NCBI GenBank assembly: GCA_037957365.1
Contig: JARHVA010001471.1
Coordinates: forward strand, 3,168,501-3,232,500
Reading direction: 5' to 3'
DNA length: 64,000 nucleotides
From: Torreya grandis
Taxonomy: Eukaryota; Streptophyta; Pinopsida; Cupressales; Taxaceae
In this document: piece by piece, positions 52,801 through 64,000 of the stretch
Layout: each line of letters begins with the position of its first letter
Position numbering within the stretch: position 1 is the first letter of the stretch
Notes under the pieces: model-generated
What the model was told of the DNA's origin: nothing
Databases searched by the model: none
Seen by the model: the letters and a program-made list of their open reading frames with translations, nothing else
Position numbers and translations under genes: made by a program

Positions 52801-53084
52801 ACTATTTTTGATAGAACACTAAATAAATTAAGAAGTATTATTATGTATATAAGTGTAAAGTTGGAAATATCAGAATGCTAAAGATATACATTATTCAAAA
52901 ATTTTGATTTTGACAAATTGCTAAATGTGGAAAGTTGTTATTTTTGGAAGTTACCAAAACTGAATATAATTAGCCAATATACTAACAACCATAGATTATT
53001 ATGACTATTTGATAGTGAAAATAATAAGAAGAGGTGACTGTGAAGGATCAATATTAAACATAAAGTTAGAAATAAAATTTAGAC
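52801..53084. other. No recognisable feature; ends in target copy TAGAC
   Basis: AT-rich, with no coding signal. The last five bases (53080-53084) are the left target copy of the copia insertion. It may be the far part of the LTR whose other part lies at 58921-60010. Confidence 0.4.
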
Positions 53085-54179
<1,095 letters not shown>

Positions 54180-54194
54180 ATCTCCCCCTTTGTC
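54180..54194 (-). other. Polypurine tract of the second copia element
   Basis: The minus strand reads CAAAGGGGGAGAT immediately before the LTR start TGTTGG. Confidence 0.85.
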
Positions 54195-54499
54195 ATTGAT
54201 GACAACCTCAAACTAAAACTGCCACATCCTAAAACTTGCACTGTACATGCCAAACTGCATATACTACCATCTAAAAAACATATAGTAACTCCCCCTTATC
54301 ATAGTAACCTGTACTTGTTCCTTGTACCTATTTCTACACTTATTTTTGTACCTATACTTGTTCTTGTACCTATTTTTATTCTATTTCTACACCTGTACCT
54401 ATTCTTGTACCTATTTCTATTCTTCTCCCCCTTTGACATCAATGGAAAAGGGCCTATCTTGGAGCTAACACTTATCTCCCCCTCAATTAACGCTGATCC

Positions 54500-55300
54500 T
54501 CAATGGTAGGAAGTAAAAAAATACTCCCAACTTCTCCTACAGATACTCAAATGTGTCTTTTGGTGGTGCCTTTATGAAAATATCTGCAATATGCTCTGTA
54601 GTACTAATATATTCCATCTTAACCTACTCTCTCAAGAAGTGATATATGATAGGAATATGTTTTTTTCTTGAATTCATTACTAGATTCTTAGAAATATTAA
54701 TAACACTTATGTTGTCACAAAAAATAGAAATAGGTTCATCATATTTTACCTTGATATCTTCCAAAGTTTGATTAATCTAAAACACTTGAGTACAACACAA
54801 TACCACTACAATATATTTTGCTTCAACTATAGAAAGTGATATTGAATTCTAATTTTTGCTTAGCCATGATACTAAGCTATCACTGAGGAAGAAAGCTCCT
54901 CCACTTGTACTCGTCCTATCATCTAAGAAACCTATCCATTCTAAATCTGTATAAGCAACCAAAGTGAAATCTCTACTTGTGGTATACCAAAATCCATAAT
55001 CCATGTCCCCTTGATATATTTAAATATTCTCTTTACCAACTGAACATGACTCTCCTTTGGGGCTACCTCATATCTTGCAACCATGCCTACTGCATGCATA
55101 ATGTCTGGCCTTGATGCTATCAAATATAAAAGATAACCAATCATAGATATATACAAAGATTGATCTGTAACAGGTGAATCTTCATCCTTAATTACCTTTT
55201 TCCTTGTACCTATTAGTGTACCAACTGGTGCATAATACTCAAAACCAAACTTTTTCAACATTTCTTTGGCATATTTACTTTGAGATATGAGAATTCCTTT
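54500..55300 (-). pseudogene. copia RT C-terminus and RNase H
   Basis: Frame 55261-54941 carries MLKKFGFEYYAPVGTLIGT, SPVTDQSLYISMIGYLLYL, ASRPDIMHAVGMVARY and APKESHVQLVKRIFKYIKGT, the RT-RNase H connection of copia elements. RNase H follows with GFLDDRTSTSGGAFFL and SLVSWLSKN (about 54840-54930) and SLSIVEAKYIV (about 54815), where Glu-Ala-Glu of relatives is Glu-Ala-Lys. Stops accumulate below about 54800, and coding ends before 54500. Confidence 0.85.
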
Positions 55301-56150
55301 ATTTGACTAAAAAATTTGCAACCATAAGAAAAATGACAATTCTCTAAACATAAACATCTCAAATTATTTTTGCATATTGTCAGAAAATTATTTTGTCATC
55401 TTTTCAATGTTACCTCCAAATATTATGTCATCAAGACATACCACAACAATCAATTGATGCTCACCTTTTGTTTTGATGTAGAGATTACTATCAACAAATC
55501 CTCTCTTGAAACCTTGATCCTATAGGTATTTATCAAGTCTTCCATACCAAGCTCTGGGAGCTTCTTTCAATCCATACAGTGCTTTCTTCAATTTGCATAC
55601 ATGGATACTATAATTTGAGAGAAGAAATCCCTCTGGTTGCTCAATGTAGACCTCCTCTTCTAGATTCCCATTCAGGAAAGCAGACTTGACATCCATCTGA
55701 AACACTTTGAATTTTTTAAAAACTACATATGAAATAAACATTCTAATAGCCTCTAGCCTTGCCACTGGTGCAAAACTTTATTCAAAATATATTCCCTCAA
55801 TTTGAGCATATCTTACATACTAATCTTTCTTTATTCCTAGTCACTTCTCCATTTTTATTCAACTTATTTCTATAAACCCATTTTGTTCCTATCACATTGT
55901 GATCTTTTGGTCTAGGCACTAATTCCCAAGTATGATTTTTTTCTATTTGATTTAATTATTTATCCAATGCCTTAACCCAATGCTTATCATGTCTAGGTTT
56001 TGAAAAAGTTCTAGGTAAAATTCTAGATAACAAAGAGAAATTAACTTGCTCAGATTCACTTACCATCATTCTTCTAGTGTGAATTCCCTCATTTATGTCC
56101 CCGATGATGTCACTTTTATTATGATTTCTCTAGACATATTTGGATGGGGT
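55301..56150 (-). pseudogene. copia reverse transcriptase, N-terminal and palm
   Basis: Frame 55765-55520 reads [45 protein letters not shown], the most conserved copia RT blocks, with the first catalytic Asp intact. The Y-V-D-D box appears as CLDDIIFGG at about 55425-55450 in a neighbouring frame (Asp-Asp intact). Upstream, 55765-55990 matches the RT start ([14 protein letters not shown], then the trunk with several stops). RT copies element RNA in cytoplasmic particles. Confidence 0.88.
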
Positions 56151-57121
56151 TTTGGTGTCATTTTTCTCCTTCTTCTCATCTTCATCTGATTCTTCAAAAT
56201 CCTCCTCTTCAATGATTTTAGGAATGTCTATTGGATCACTGATTCTTTGTGATCCATCTTCTTCTATCCTGACACTTGCACTTTCAACTATTTTTTTGGT
56301 TCTTTTGTTATAACATTTATAAGCTTTAATTTTTCAAGAATAACTAAGAAATATACCTTCATCTGCTCTAGATTCAAACTTATCCAATTTTTCATCAGTT
56401 CTCTTTATGAAGCATCTATTGTTGAAAACTCTAAAATAATCAATTGTAGCTGGTTTGTCTTTCCATAGCTCATAAGGAGTCTTGTCACTGTTGACTCTCA
56501 ATAATGATCTATTCTTGATATGCACTACTGTACCAACTACCTATCTCTAATATTTATCTGATATCTTGGATTTATTTAGCATTATCCTTGCCATCTCTTG
56601 AATTGTTCTATTTCTCTGTTCAACTACTCCATTTTACTGTAGAGTTTTAGCTGCTAAATAATGTCTTTTATTCCATGGTCTTCACAAAAATCAATAAAAT
56701 TATTTGACATAAATTTTCCTTCTCGATCTGATCTTAGGTACTTAATCTTCAAACTAGTTTCATTTTCAACTAATGCTTTGAAATGTTTGAAAGCTTCTAA
56801 TTTTTTCTTTAAAAACATTACCCAAGTCATACATGAAAAATCATCAATAAGCAACATGAAATATTTCTCACCTTGAGTACTTTGAGTTCTCATAGGTCCA
56901 CACAAATTAGTGTGAACAAGCTCTAACATTTGAGTGGTCACTTATTCTTTTATTTTGAACTGCCTTCTGGCCTGCTTCCCATGCTGACAAGGTTCACAAA
57001 ACATGTTGGATGGCTTTGTAATCTTTGGAAGATTTTTGACTGCTTACTTCTTGTTGATGCTGACAAGATTGTCAAAATTTATGTGTCCCATTCTCCTATG
57101 CCATAGCCAACTTTCTTCAAT
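56151..57121 (-). pseudogene. copia integrase
   Basis: The zinc region is visible near 57075-56945 (GHINFDNLVSINKK, then CEPCQHGKQARRQ). The core starts at 56941 with MLELVHTNLCGPM (first catalytic Asp is Asn), GEKYFMLLIDDFSCMTWVMF, then LRSDREGKF (second Asp present) and FIDFCEDHGIK. The third catalytic segment (about 56600-56660) is broken. The C-terminal segment resumes in frame 56525-56334 with LLRVNSDKTPYELW, YFRVFNNRCFIKRTDEKL and DEGIFLSYS. An acidic linker follows toward RT. Confidence 0.88.
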
Positions 57122-57540
57122 CTAACTCAAACAACATCTTTGACCTTTGATGTCTGATAACATATATAAATTATTGCCTATTCTCTGAGCATCTGCAACC
57201 AACACATTTAAATATTTTATCCTAATTTCACAACCTTTTGCATAAAACTTTAGTGTGTGTCCCTGATCACACATTTGAATTACACTCAAAAGATTATGCT
57301 TAAGACCTTCTACATATAATTTTTTTTTAATTTTAGTTCTACCATTATCCAAACTTAGTGTACCTTTTCCAATAATTTTGGTAGTAGTATTATCTCTGAA
57401 TTTCACTATGCCACCATTGATCTTCTTCAAGGTTATGAACTTGCTCTTGTCTCCTATTATGTGCCTCAAACATCCACTATCAATGAACCATGGCTTTTCT
57501 TCATTTATTGCATGCAAAGCTATCTGTACCAACATAGATT
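57122..57540 (-). pseudogene. copia protease and gag pre-integrase domain
   Basis: The 137-codon frame is uninterrupted. PWFIDSGCLRHIIGDKSKF keeps the catalytic Asp-Ser-Gly, and GKGTLSLDNG, YVEGLKHNLLSVIQMCDQGH and GNNLYMLSDI follow. It is the best preserved coding stretch of this element. Protease cuts the gag-pol precursor. Confidence 0.9.
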
Positions 57541-57810
57541 TTTTAGGTTGTTTATTCTAATAAATTTTGATTCGCATAAACCACATAAAATAACATTTAA
57601 AGCTTTAGCATTATTTTCACTTGCCTTCTTTTCCACTAGAGTAGTTACAAGTGTCTGTGGCTCTTCATATTCCTCCACCACTACTTACCAAATGTCAAAT
57701 CCAAGGGCCACCAAATTAATCCTCATCCTTATGCTTCAAAAAGCATAATTTGTCCCATCAAACAAAGGTGCCTCATTTGTAGAAAAACCTTCATGTGATC
57801 CATCCATCAT
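57541..57810 (-). pseudogene. copia gag N-terminal fragment
   Basis: From the ATG at 57808-57810 the frame reads MMDGSHEGFSTNEAPLFDGT, NYAFWSIRMR, LGFDIW (then a stop), VVVEEYEEP and ENNAKALNVI, the N-terminal gag domain typical of copia. About 90 residues in, it passes directly to the protease region, so the capsid C-terminus and zinc knuckle are deleted, as in the other copia element of this window. Confidence 0.85.
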
Positions 57811-57860
57811 GCTTTCCCGATCTACCTTCAAGCTGTAATTGTTTTTTAAAAAAGAACCTA

Positions 57861-57871
57861 CTTTGATACCA
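57861..57871 (-). other. Primer-binding site of the second copia element
   Basis: The minus strand reads TGGTATCAAAG, one mismatch to the initiator methionine tRNA site, two bases from the LTR edge. Confidence 0.9.
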
Positions 57872-57873
57872 AT

Positions 57874-58915
57874 TGTTAAGCGTAAAATATACTTGGGGGG
57901 GTGAATTAGTATATTACATATCTTTTTCTTAATCTGATTTTTTTTCTTTAACTACTTAATCACACATTCAAGATATGCAATAAAACTGAAATAATAACAT
58001 GCACCACACAAGAGAGAGAGAGAGAGACACCAAATTTTTACATGGAAACCTAAAGTGGGGAAAACCATGGAGAATAATCTCAAGTATATGAATGAACACC
58101 AACTCAAATTATAAAGTTCACAAGCACCAACTCTCAGGAACACCAACCCCTTTGTTGAGCACCAAAACAATAACTATTTGTGAGCACCAACCCATAAGAA
58201 CACCAACCCCTTGAAAATATTTGTGAGCACCAACCCACATGAGCACCAACCCACATGAGAACCAACCCCTCTTGTGTATAAAACACAACTATCTCTCAAT
58301 GTTACTTACTCAACAAATGATAGAACTCTACAATATATCTTTCTTTTCTCTCCTCTTTTCTTATATAAAAAAATTATAAAACCATGCAGTCTCTTTCATA
58401 TTACAAATGGATTCTCAATCCTTTATTTATAGCTTTCCAAATGACCTTTGGCATTCACCCTTTGTGACCCTTCAATCCTCATGGAAAATGGTGCCAAAAT
58501 CGCATGACCCTTCGTATCCTTGCACTTGAAAAATCACATGGTGACCCTTCATAAGCACATGTGTCCTTTCCTCTTTTGTCTTTATCTTGGTGACCTTTCA
58601 AATTCCTTAAGGTGACTCTTCATGGAAAAATGTGCCATACCCTCTTTTGTCTTCACTTGGTGACTCTTGGAATTCCTCAAGATGACTCTTCATGAGAAAA
58701 TGCATCCCATTCCTCTTTTGTCTTTACCCCATTACTTTTTGACTTCTCCTGGGCCCTCTTTTGACTTTTATGAAACTAAAAATATATTCATTAATATTAA
58801 ATAAATATCAACAAACATTAGCCAAGATATGAATATTAAAAACACCATTAAATGCTATAGGGCCTTTATCACCAATAATGCAAGACCTTTGACATCAATG
58901 ACAATATTTTCAACA
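57874..58915 (-). repeat. 5' LTR of the second copia element (1042 bp)
   Basis: Partner of 53085-54179. In element sense it runs from TGTTGAAAAT (58915) to TTACGCTTAACA (57874), and is followed by target copy TAGAC (58916-58920). Confidence 0.92.
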
Positions 58916-58920
58916 TAGAC

Positions 58921-60010
58921 ATTTCCACTATAAGTGGATGGTGACATAATGTGCCTAAGTCTATTTATTGTAGACTTGTCCTAATTGATTATGACAGACT
59001 GTAGACAAGAAAAGATAAAGAAAGAAAGAATCTAGAAATGATAGGATAAAAATAGAAATAAAAGATATATTTAGATAACTTTATTGAATTCAAACATGTC
59101 TAGGTTGACTATGTGTAAGAATTGATTGTTATGCCTATTATACTTGTAGATGATGATAAATATGAGATATTTCATTTAAGGGTTGACTGCATAAAAATCA
59201 TTGTGTCTTATCTTATCTTTGGAAGCCTTGGTGCACTTTTATAGTTTGAACTTGTAAGCATGGGATTGTAATGGGCCAAGTTTACCTCAATCACCCCCTT
59301 GATGATTAACCACTACCTACATATTTAATTATCTAAGGACATAAATGGATCCCACATAGTTCTCCCACCTAGAGTCAATGTGCGATTGTACTCCTTTGAC
59401 TATGCATATCTAACTAGCAAATGTATTTGAAACTTGACAACGATAGTCTTGAATTGTTTTAGAGGGCTCTTTACTTGGATTTTGGTTGCTCCTTGTGAAT
59501 AATGTATAATTTGGGTAGAATATGACATATTTTATCAATGTATAGAAGTGTATACACTTGTAATAAGTGGATAGAAAGTGGGGGTAATGAATGAATCTTG
59601 ACATGTATTTATAGATGAAACTTTTTATAATTTCATTTATCCAACCATGTGAAACATTTGGAAATACTCAAAATATTTATTTTAAATATGGAAACTAGTT
59701 GTTATTCAACATGAGATGTGACTAACCTCAGTGGAAAATGATGCATTACACCCATGTCTACCTAGGGTAGACTTGTTCAAAAAAATCAAGGACATGTGTT
59801 CTAACCTATAGATAGTATGATGGTGATTTCAAGAAACTTGAGATTTTGAAATTAATTTTTTTGTAGAATACTTGATGATAAATAAAGGTTCAAGCCTAAA
59901 TATAGATGAATGTCGAATAAGAATCATGTAATTGAGCATAGGTCTTTTAGTTTAGAATGTGTCAAGAATTAGTACTATTAAGTATCTATGACCAAATTTA
60001 TGTGTCTACA
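58921..60010 (-). repeat. 3' LTR fragment of a minus-strand Tat-like element
   Basis: The inner edge is at 60010: in element sense TGTAGACACA follows the purine tract at 60011-60023. A minus-strand TATA box (CTATAAATA, 59606-59614) fits LTR promoter position. The outer edge is not seen. The copia element at 53085-58915 may lie inside this LTR. The 64-codon frame at 59410-59604 has no motif. Confidence 0.5.
59606..59614 (-). promoter_or_regulatory. LTR TATA box
   Basis: CTATAAATA on the minus strand, about 400 bases inside the LTR start, is consistent with the U3/R transition of the Tat-like element. It is a consensus match only. Confidence 0.4.
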
Positions 60011-60023
60011 TCCCCCCTAACCC
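60011..60023 (-). other. Polypurine tract of the right-hand Tat-like element
   Basis: GGGTTAGGGGGGA on the minus strand abuts TGTAG, the same arrangement as the gag-protease element at 38574. Confidence 0.7.
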
Positions 60024-61635
60024 ATTTATTCTAGAAATAAAATTTCTAGAGTAAAGGATACAAATTTAAACCTGAGTGTGTTAATCAGATACTTGAATTG
60101 TGCAGGGCACTCAAATTTAGAAAAACTTGAAACAACTCATGAATTAGTCATTATGTTCATATGAAATTTGAAAAAGATTAACTTTGAAAATTATAAAAGA
60201 GATCAAGGAAGAAATATACCTATATGTAGGTGAAACCAAATTACCCTATAATCAATAATTGATAATGGAGAACTATGCCCCCTTATTGAAGTACTTAGGT
60301 AATTTAAACCAATGGATAATTAAAGTGATAAAGTCCTAATTTTGAGTCTTTGATCAAGTCCTAATGTCCATGCATATGCATTCAAGTGTGTATAATTACA
60401 TGCCTTGAGTCTTTGAAAAGTGAGTGATTTGCATATCACATGCCCTCAAAATTTTTACCAAGGTCTAATATCCATGATGTGCTTGATTTTTGAACCATTT
60501 TTTATCTTTAAAAAATCTATATTTTGTTGTATAATTTAATTTTTGCATTAGTTTGAATCTTTGAAAACCTATACTCTGTATTTTGCAACCTATATTTTAT
60601 ATCTTTAAACCTATATTTTGTACTAAATACATTCATGGAGGTTTTGGATATCTAAGACAAGCCCACTATGATTCCCCCTTTCAAGATAAGGGATGTATCC
60701 TACAAGTTAGTCATCTTAAAATAAGAGTTAACAATATCATGTGATAAAGATACGATCATATAATATAATTTCATCATGTTGGAGAGTATGTCATCATAGA
60801 ATTACAATTGTCATTGAAGCATGTATGTAACATATTGAATGCAAGACATATAAAGTGTCATGTCTAGATGGATTTAGCAATGAAGCACACAATATTGTAA
60901 GTATATTTGCTGTAGACTATGCCCTAGGAGTGCATGTTAGAGATCATGGCACCACTAATAAAGATCAATAGGCACACAATCACAACACATACAATAATGT
61001 CACACAATGTCATATACTAAGGCCAAGGGTTACATACAAGGGTCATGTCTAAATGTTGCATAAATAAAGAATTTTCACACATAAGGGCCAAGTGCCACAC
61101 ACAATAAGTAAGATAAGGTAAACCTATTATGAATGAAAGGTAAAAAACATTGAAGGAATATAGAACAAGTGTGAACTAGTATATTCTATTAATTTATACC
61201 AATATATTTTTTATTAGAAAAATACCATATCTATGTAACACAATGTAAAATATAAGTGTTTTCACAAGACACTTATAAGATATGTAGTTAAATATTGCAT
61301 TTGAGGTCATAAATAGATATAACATGTTATAGTGTAAGTTGTGAAATAAAATGCACCTAACATATGCATGTCCACTATGGATAAGGGAAGTCTAACATCT
61401 ACTAATGAATATGTAATGTATGTCTTGTATCACACTTAAATAACTCATGAAATTCATGGTGTATAGAAAAAAAATATGTTATCTACAAAAATATATGATA
61501 AATAACATATGTAAATAAGTAACTAACATTTCATGTCATGCTCATAACATGATTTTGGATTTTTTGAAAATATGTTGAATGTTTTTATATTTTTGCAACA
61601 TTTTCTTTTGATATATTTAATTGTTGTCTACATTT
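60024..61635 (-). other. Non-coding 3' region of the Tat-like element
   Basis: No coding signal on either strand. A long untranslated stretch between integrase and the polypurine tract is usual for Tat-like elements. Phrases such as AAGGGCCAAGTGCCACACAC and AAGGCCAAGGGTTACATAC (about 61015-61100) form a weak short repeat. Confidence 0.5.
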
Positions 61636-61639
61636 ATAT

Positions 61640-62650
61640 ATAATATCGGTGCAAGTGAATGATGTTCATAGGGTTATTGATAGGTTTCCCTTTGAGTGTA
61701 GCTAGATGGTAAGCTCATATACCTAACTTCTCAATAACCACGAATGGGCCCAACCAATTGGGCTTGACCTTACCTTTAGTTTATTTATTTGCATTATTAT
61801 TATTCTAATTTTAATTTAATATGAGAGCCCCAATATAGAATTCATGATTATGAGACTTTTCTCCATATGTGTGTTTGACACGATATTGATATAATTTAAG
61901 GTGCTTAATAGTTTTAATATGCTTGTTGTCAAGCATTTCTAGTTCATGCAAATCATTTTTATCGATACTCATTATATTTGATAATATATTTTAGAGAGAA
62001 TCATAAAGAAGGAATTTCAAATTATAGTGGGAGTACTACTTCTATGCCATAAACAAGAGAATATGGGATAGAATTTTTTGGTATATGCATGCTTGTGTGA
62101 TTTGTCCATAGTGTGTAGATAATCTAATTGTGCCAATATGCACCATGTTTTATAATTTTTTTTATTTAAGATATTGAATAGTGTCTTATTTGTCACTTTT
62201 GCTTTCCCATTACCTTATAGGTAATATGGAGTGGATAGATTATGAATCATTTTTAATTTAGCATAAAAGTGCTTAAATGTTTTATTTTTGAAAGATGATC
62301 CATTATTTATGATAATAGCTGATAATAATCCAAATCGTGAAATGATATGTTTCATTAAGAAGATATAAATATCTTCTCTTGTAGAAGATTGTAAAGGTAT
62401 TGACTCAAATCAATTTTTTGCATATTATGTGGTGGTAATAATGAACTTGTGAGCATCTGAAGATTTTGGATTTATCTTTCCAATCAAGTCAAAGCCCCAA
62501 AGGGAAAATGGCCAAGGTGAAATAATGGGTTACAATTCAAATGATGGTGCATGATTTAGGTTGCTATGCTTTGGGCATTATGGACAAAGTTTTGTATGTT
62601 CATGACATTCATACTCTAATGTAGGCCAATATTATTCTTGCCATAATAAT
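61640..62650 (-). pseudogene. Tat-like integrase
   Basis: In order on the minus strand: a zinc-binding end with KLCPxCPKH (about 62570-62590), core start FSLWGFDLIGKI (first catalytic Asp, about 62480-62500), ISRFGLLSAIIINNGSSFKN (62291-62340; second Asp is Asn), GNGKAKVTNKT (about 62182-62215; catalytic Glu is Lys), then the C-terminal KVKPNWLGPFVVIEKLG and LATLKGKPINN at about 61780-61670. Several stops interrupt it. It would insert element cDNA; all but the first catalytic residue are lost. Confidence 0.82.
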
Positions 62651-63260
62651 TTGTGAGACATAACTTTTTCATTAAAATTACCACCACATTCAATGTCATG
62701 TACTTCCAATATGAGGATTTTAACTTCTTCATGATTTAAGTATTAGAGTAATTTAAGCATTAGAGTAATTTCCCATCAAGTGATCTTTTGAATAAGGATC
62801 CTCCAATTTTAAAAAAACACATTGCCATATATTTGTCATTACTTGTGACATTTAATGGGATAGCATTTTGATGTAAGAAATTATTTATATCACTATATCA
62901 TTTAGGATTTACTAAATTTTAAGTGACTGCCATGACCTATAAAGTGTTTAAAGATATTATATTAACTGATGGATGCTTAGTTGATGAATAGTAAATTTTT
63001 CCTACTCATCGGTAATGTCAATAGAAATCATTGAAGTTGTATTAGCCATTACATTGACATGCCTATTATCCTTGTGAGGTATGTTTTCTATTAAAAATAT
63101 GTCGAAGTGCCTTATTAAATTTTGTACCATTTATTTATATGGGATTAACCTTTCCTCTTTAGTTTGATAATATCAAATACATGATTAACTACAAGATGAA
63201 AATATCCATATGATTTTTGAGATTTTATTTGTAATTTTTGGGTTGCAGATAAACCTAGTT
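62651..63260 (-). pseudogene. RNase H C-terminus of the Tat-like element and linker to integrase
   Basis: Minus-strand pieces near 63180-63000 read ERLIPYK, MVQNLIRHFDIFLIENIPH, DNRHVNVMANTTSMIS, matching the C-terminal RNase H segment (I-x-H-x-P-R-x-x-N-x-x-A-D-A-L-A of relatives, here with Asp and Ala changes). The linker to integrase (62650-63000) is heavily broken. The upstream RNase H motifs and RT are not recognisable and may lie beyond the right edge. Confidence 0.65.
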
Positions 63261-63593
63261 TGAGAACCTCATTTTTTTTATATTATTTGTTTATGAAAAT
63301 CTAAACTCAAAGTGTAGACACTTAAAATTAGACACTTCATGATAATTTTAAATAATCAGTTTTCTATTTGAACTAACATCCCTAGCCTTCACTATTCACC
63401 ACCCTTAGCCAATTAAGTCATTTCTTCCATAACCTCCAATCCTATAAAATTTGAATCATATTCCATTAGTTAGTTAATCTAAATTAATTAACTAATCCTT
63501 CCATAATTCCATGGATTTTGAATTTCCACAATTATCAAAATCCAAAAATCAAATACTTCGCACATCATGACATCATTTTCCACCCCTTTCCAC
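63261..63593. other. No recognisable feature
   Basis: AT-rich lead-in to the tandem repeat; a diverged half-unit may occur near 63525-63580. The minus-strand 66-codon frame at 63488-63688 overlaps the repeat and has no motif. Confidence 0.4.
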
Positions 63594-63905
63594 TTTCCAA
63601 ATATCAATGGTGCCATAGGCTCCCCCTTCCCCCATTTTCTAAATTTTATAATCCAAAGATTTTTATTTCCAAATTTTAATGATGTCATAGGCTTTGATTG
63701 TCCCCCATCATCTTAATTTTATAGTCTAAATATTTCTCTTTTCAAATTTCAATGATGTCACAGGCTTTGACTGTCTTCCATCATCTAAGTTTTATAGTCC
63801 AAAGATTTATCTTTCCAAATTTCAATGATGTCACAAGTTTCACATGTCCCCTATCATCTAAATTTTATAATCCAAATATTCCTCTTTATAAATTTAATAA
63901 TCCAA
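63594..63905 (+). repeat. 73-bp tandem repeat, four copies plus a partial
   Basis: Unit starts are at about 63594, 63666, 63739, 63812 and 63885 (periods 72, 73, 73, 73). The consensus contains TTTCCAAATTTCAATGATGT and CATCATCTAAATTTTATA. The first copy is the most diverged and the fifth is truncated. The open frame crossing it (63752-63952) is treated as chance. Confidence 0.9.
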
Positions 63906-64000
63906 TTAAAATCCCACTAAACTCTACCATCAAATTAAATAATCTCATTTAATCCTTCATGGGTCTAAAGTCTTCACCTATTTCCCACTCCTTACATTCC

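Overview
This is 64 kb of intergenic plant DNA built almost entirely from nested, decayed LTR retrotransposons. I recognise no host gene, tRNA or rRNA. The sequence is strongly AT-rich. Many in-frame stops sit where relatives have Gln or Arg codons (TAG/TAA/TGA for CAG/CAA/CGA), the footprint expected of long-term cytosine methylation and deamination. Giant LTRs, Ty3/gypsy (Tekay-like and Tat-like) and Ty1/copia families and deep nesting point to a seed plant with a very large genome (gymnosperm, gnetophyte or large monocot). I cannot name the species.

Layout. (1) 1-7669: minus-strand Tat-like gag at the left edge (1-2135), a candidate primer-binding site (about 2885-2900) and LTR start to its right, an unclassified block with a LINE-like 3' end (about 5190-6010), then the 3' piece of an old minus-strand gypsy reverse transcriptase (6520-7669). 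(2) 7670-44323: a plus-strand chromodomain-bearing gypsy element with LTRs of 4973 and 4346 bp, inserted inside that old reverse transcriptase, whose N-terminal piece resumes at 44324-44429. The big element has itself received four insertions: a 912-bp retroposon with a perfect 20-bp target duplication in its 5' LTR (11597-12508); a minus-strand copia element (13058-16706); an 11.5-kb element with two 4.5-kb LTRs inside its integrase (19088-30577); and an 8.3-kb gag-protease-only gypsy element inside its chromodomain (31455-39772, perfect CATAG duplication). (3) 44430-51357: a probable solo or partial LTR related to the big element. (4) 51360-52800: a minus-strand RNase H remnant. (5) 53085-58915: a nearly complete minus-strand copia element with a perfect TAGAC duplication. 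(6) 58921-63260: the 3' part of a Tat-like minus-strand element (LTR with TATA box, polypurine tract, integrase, RNase H). (7) 63594-63905: a 73-bp tandem repeat.

The least explained object is the 19088-30577 element. It has no recognisable gag or pol. Its whole 2.4-kb internal domain is covered by one decayed reading frame of about 700 codons (26045 down to 23887, minus strand) for an acidic protein I do not recognise, apparently antisense to the element. No autonomous element here looks competent: gag deletions, lost catalytic residues and stops are everywhere.
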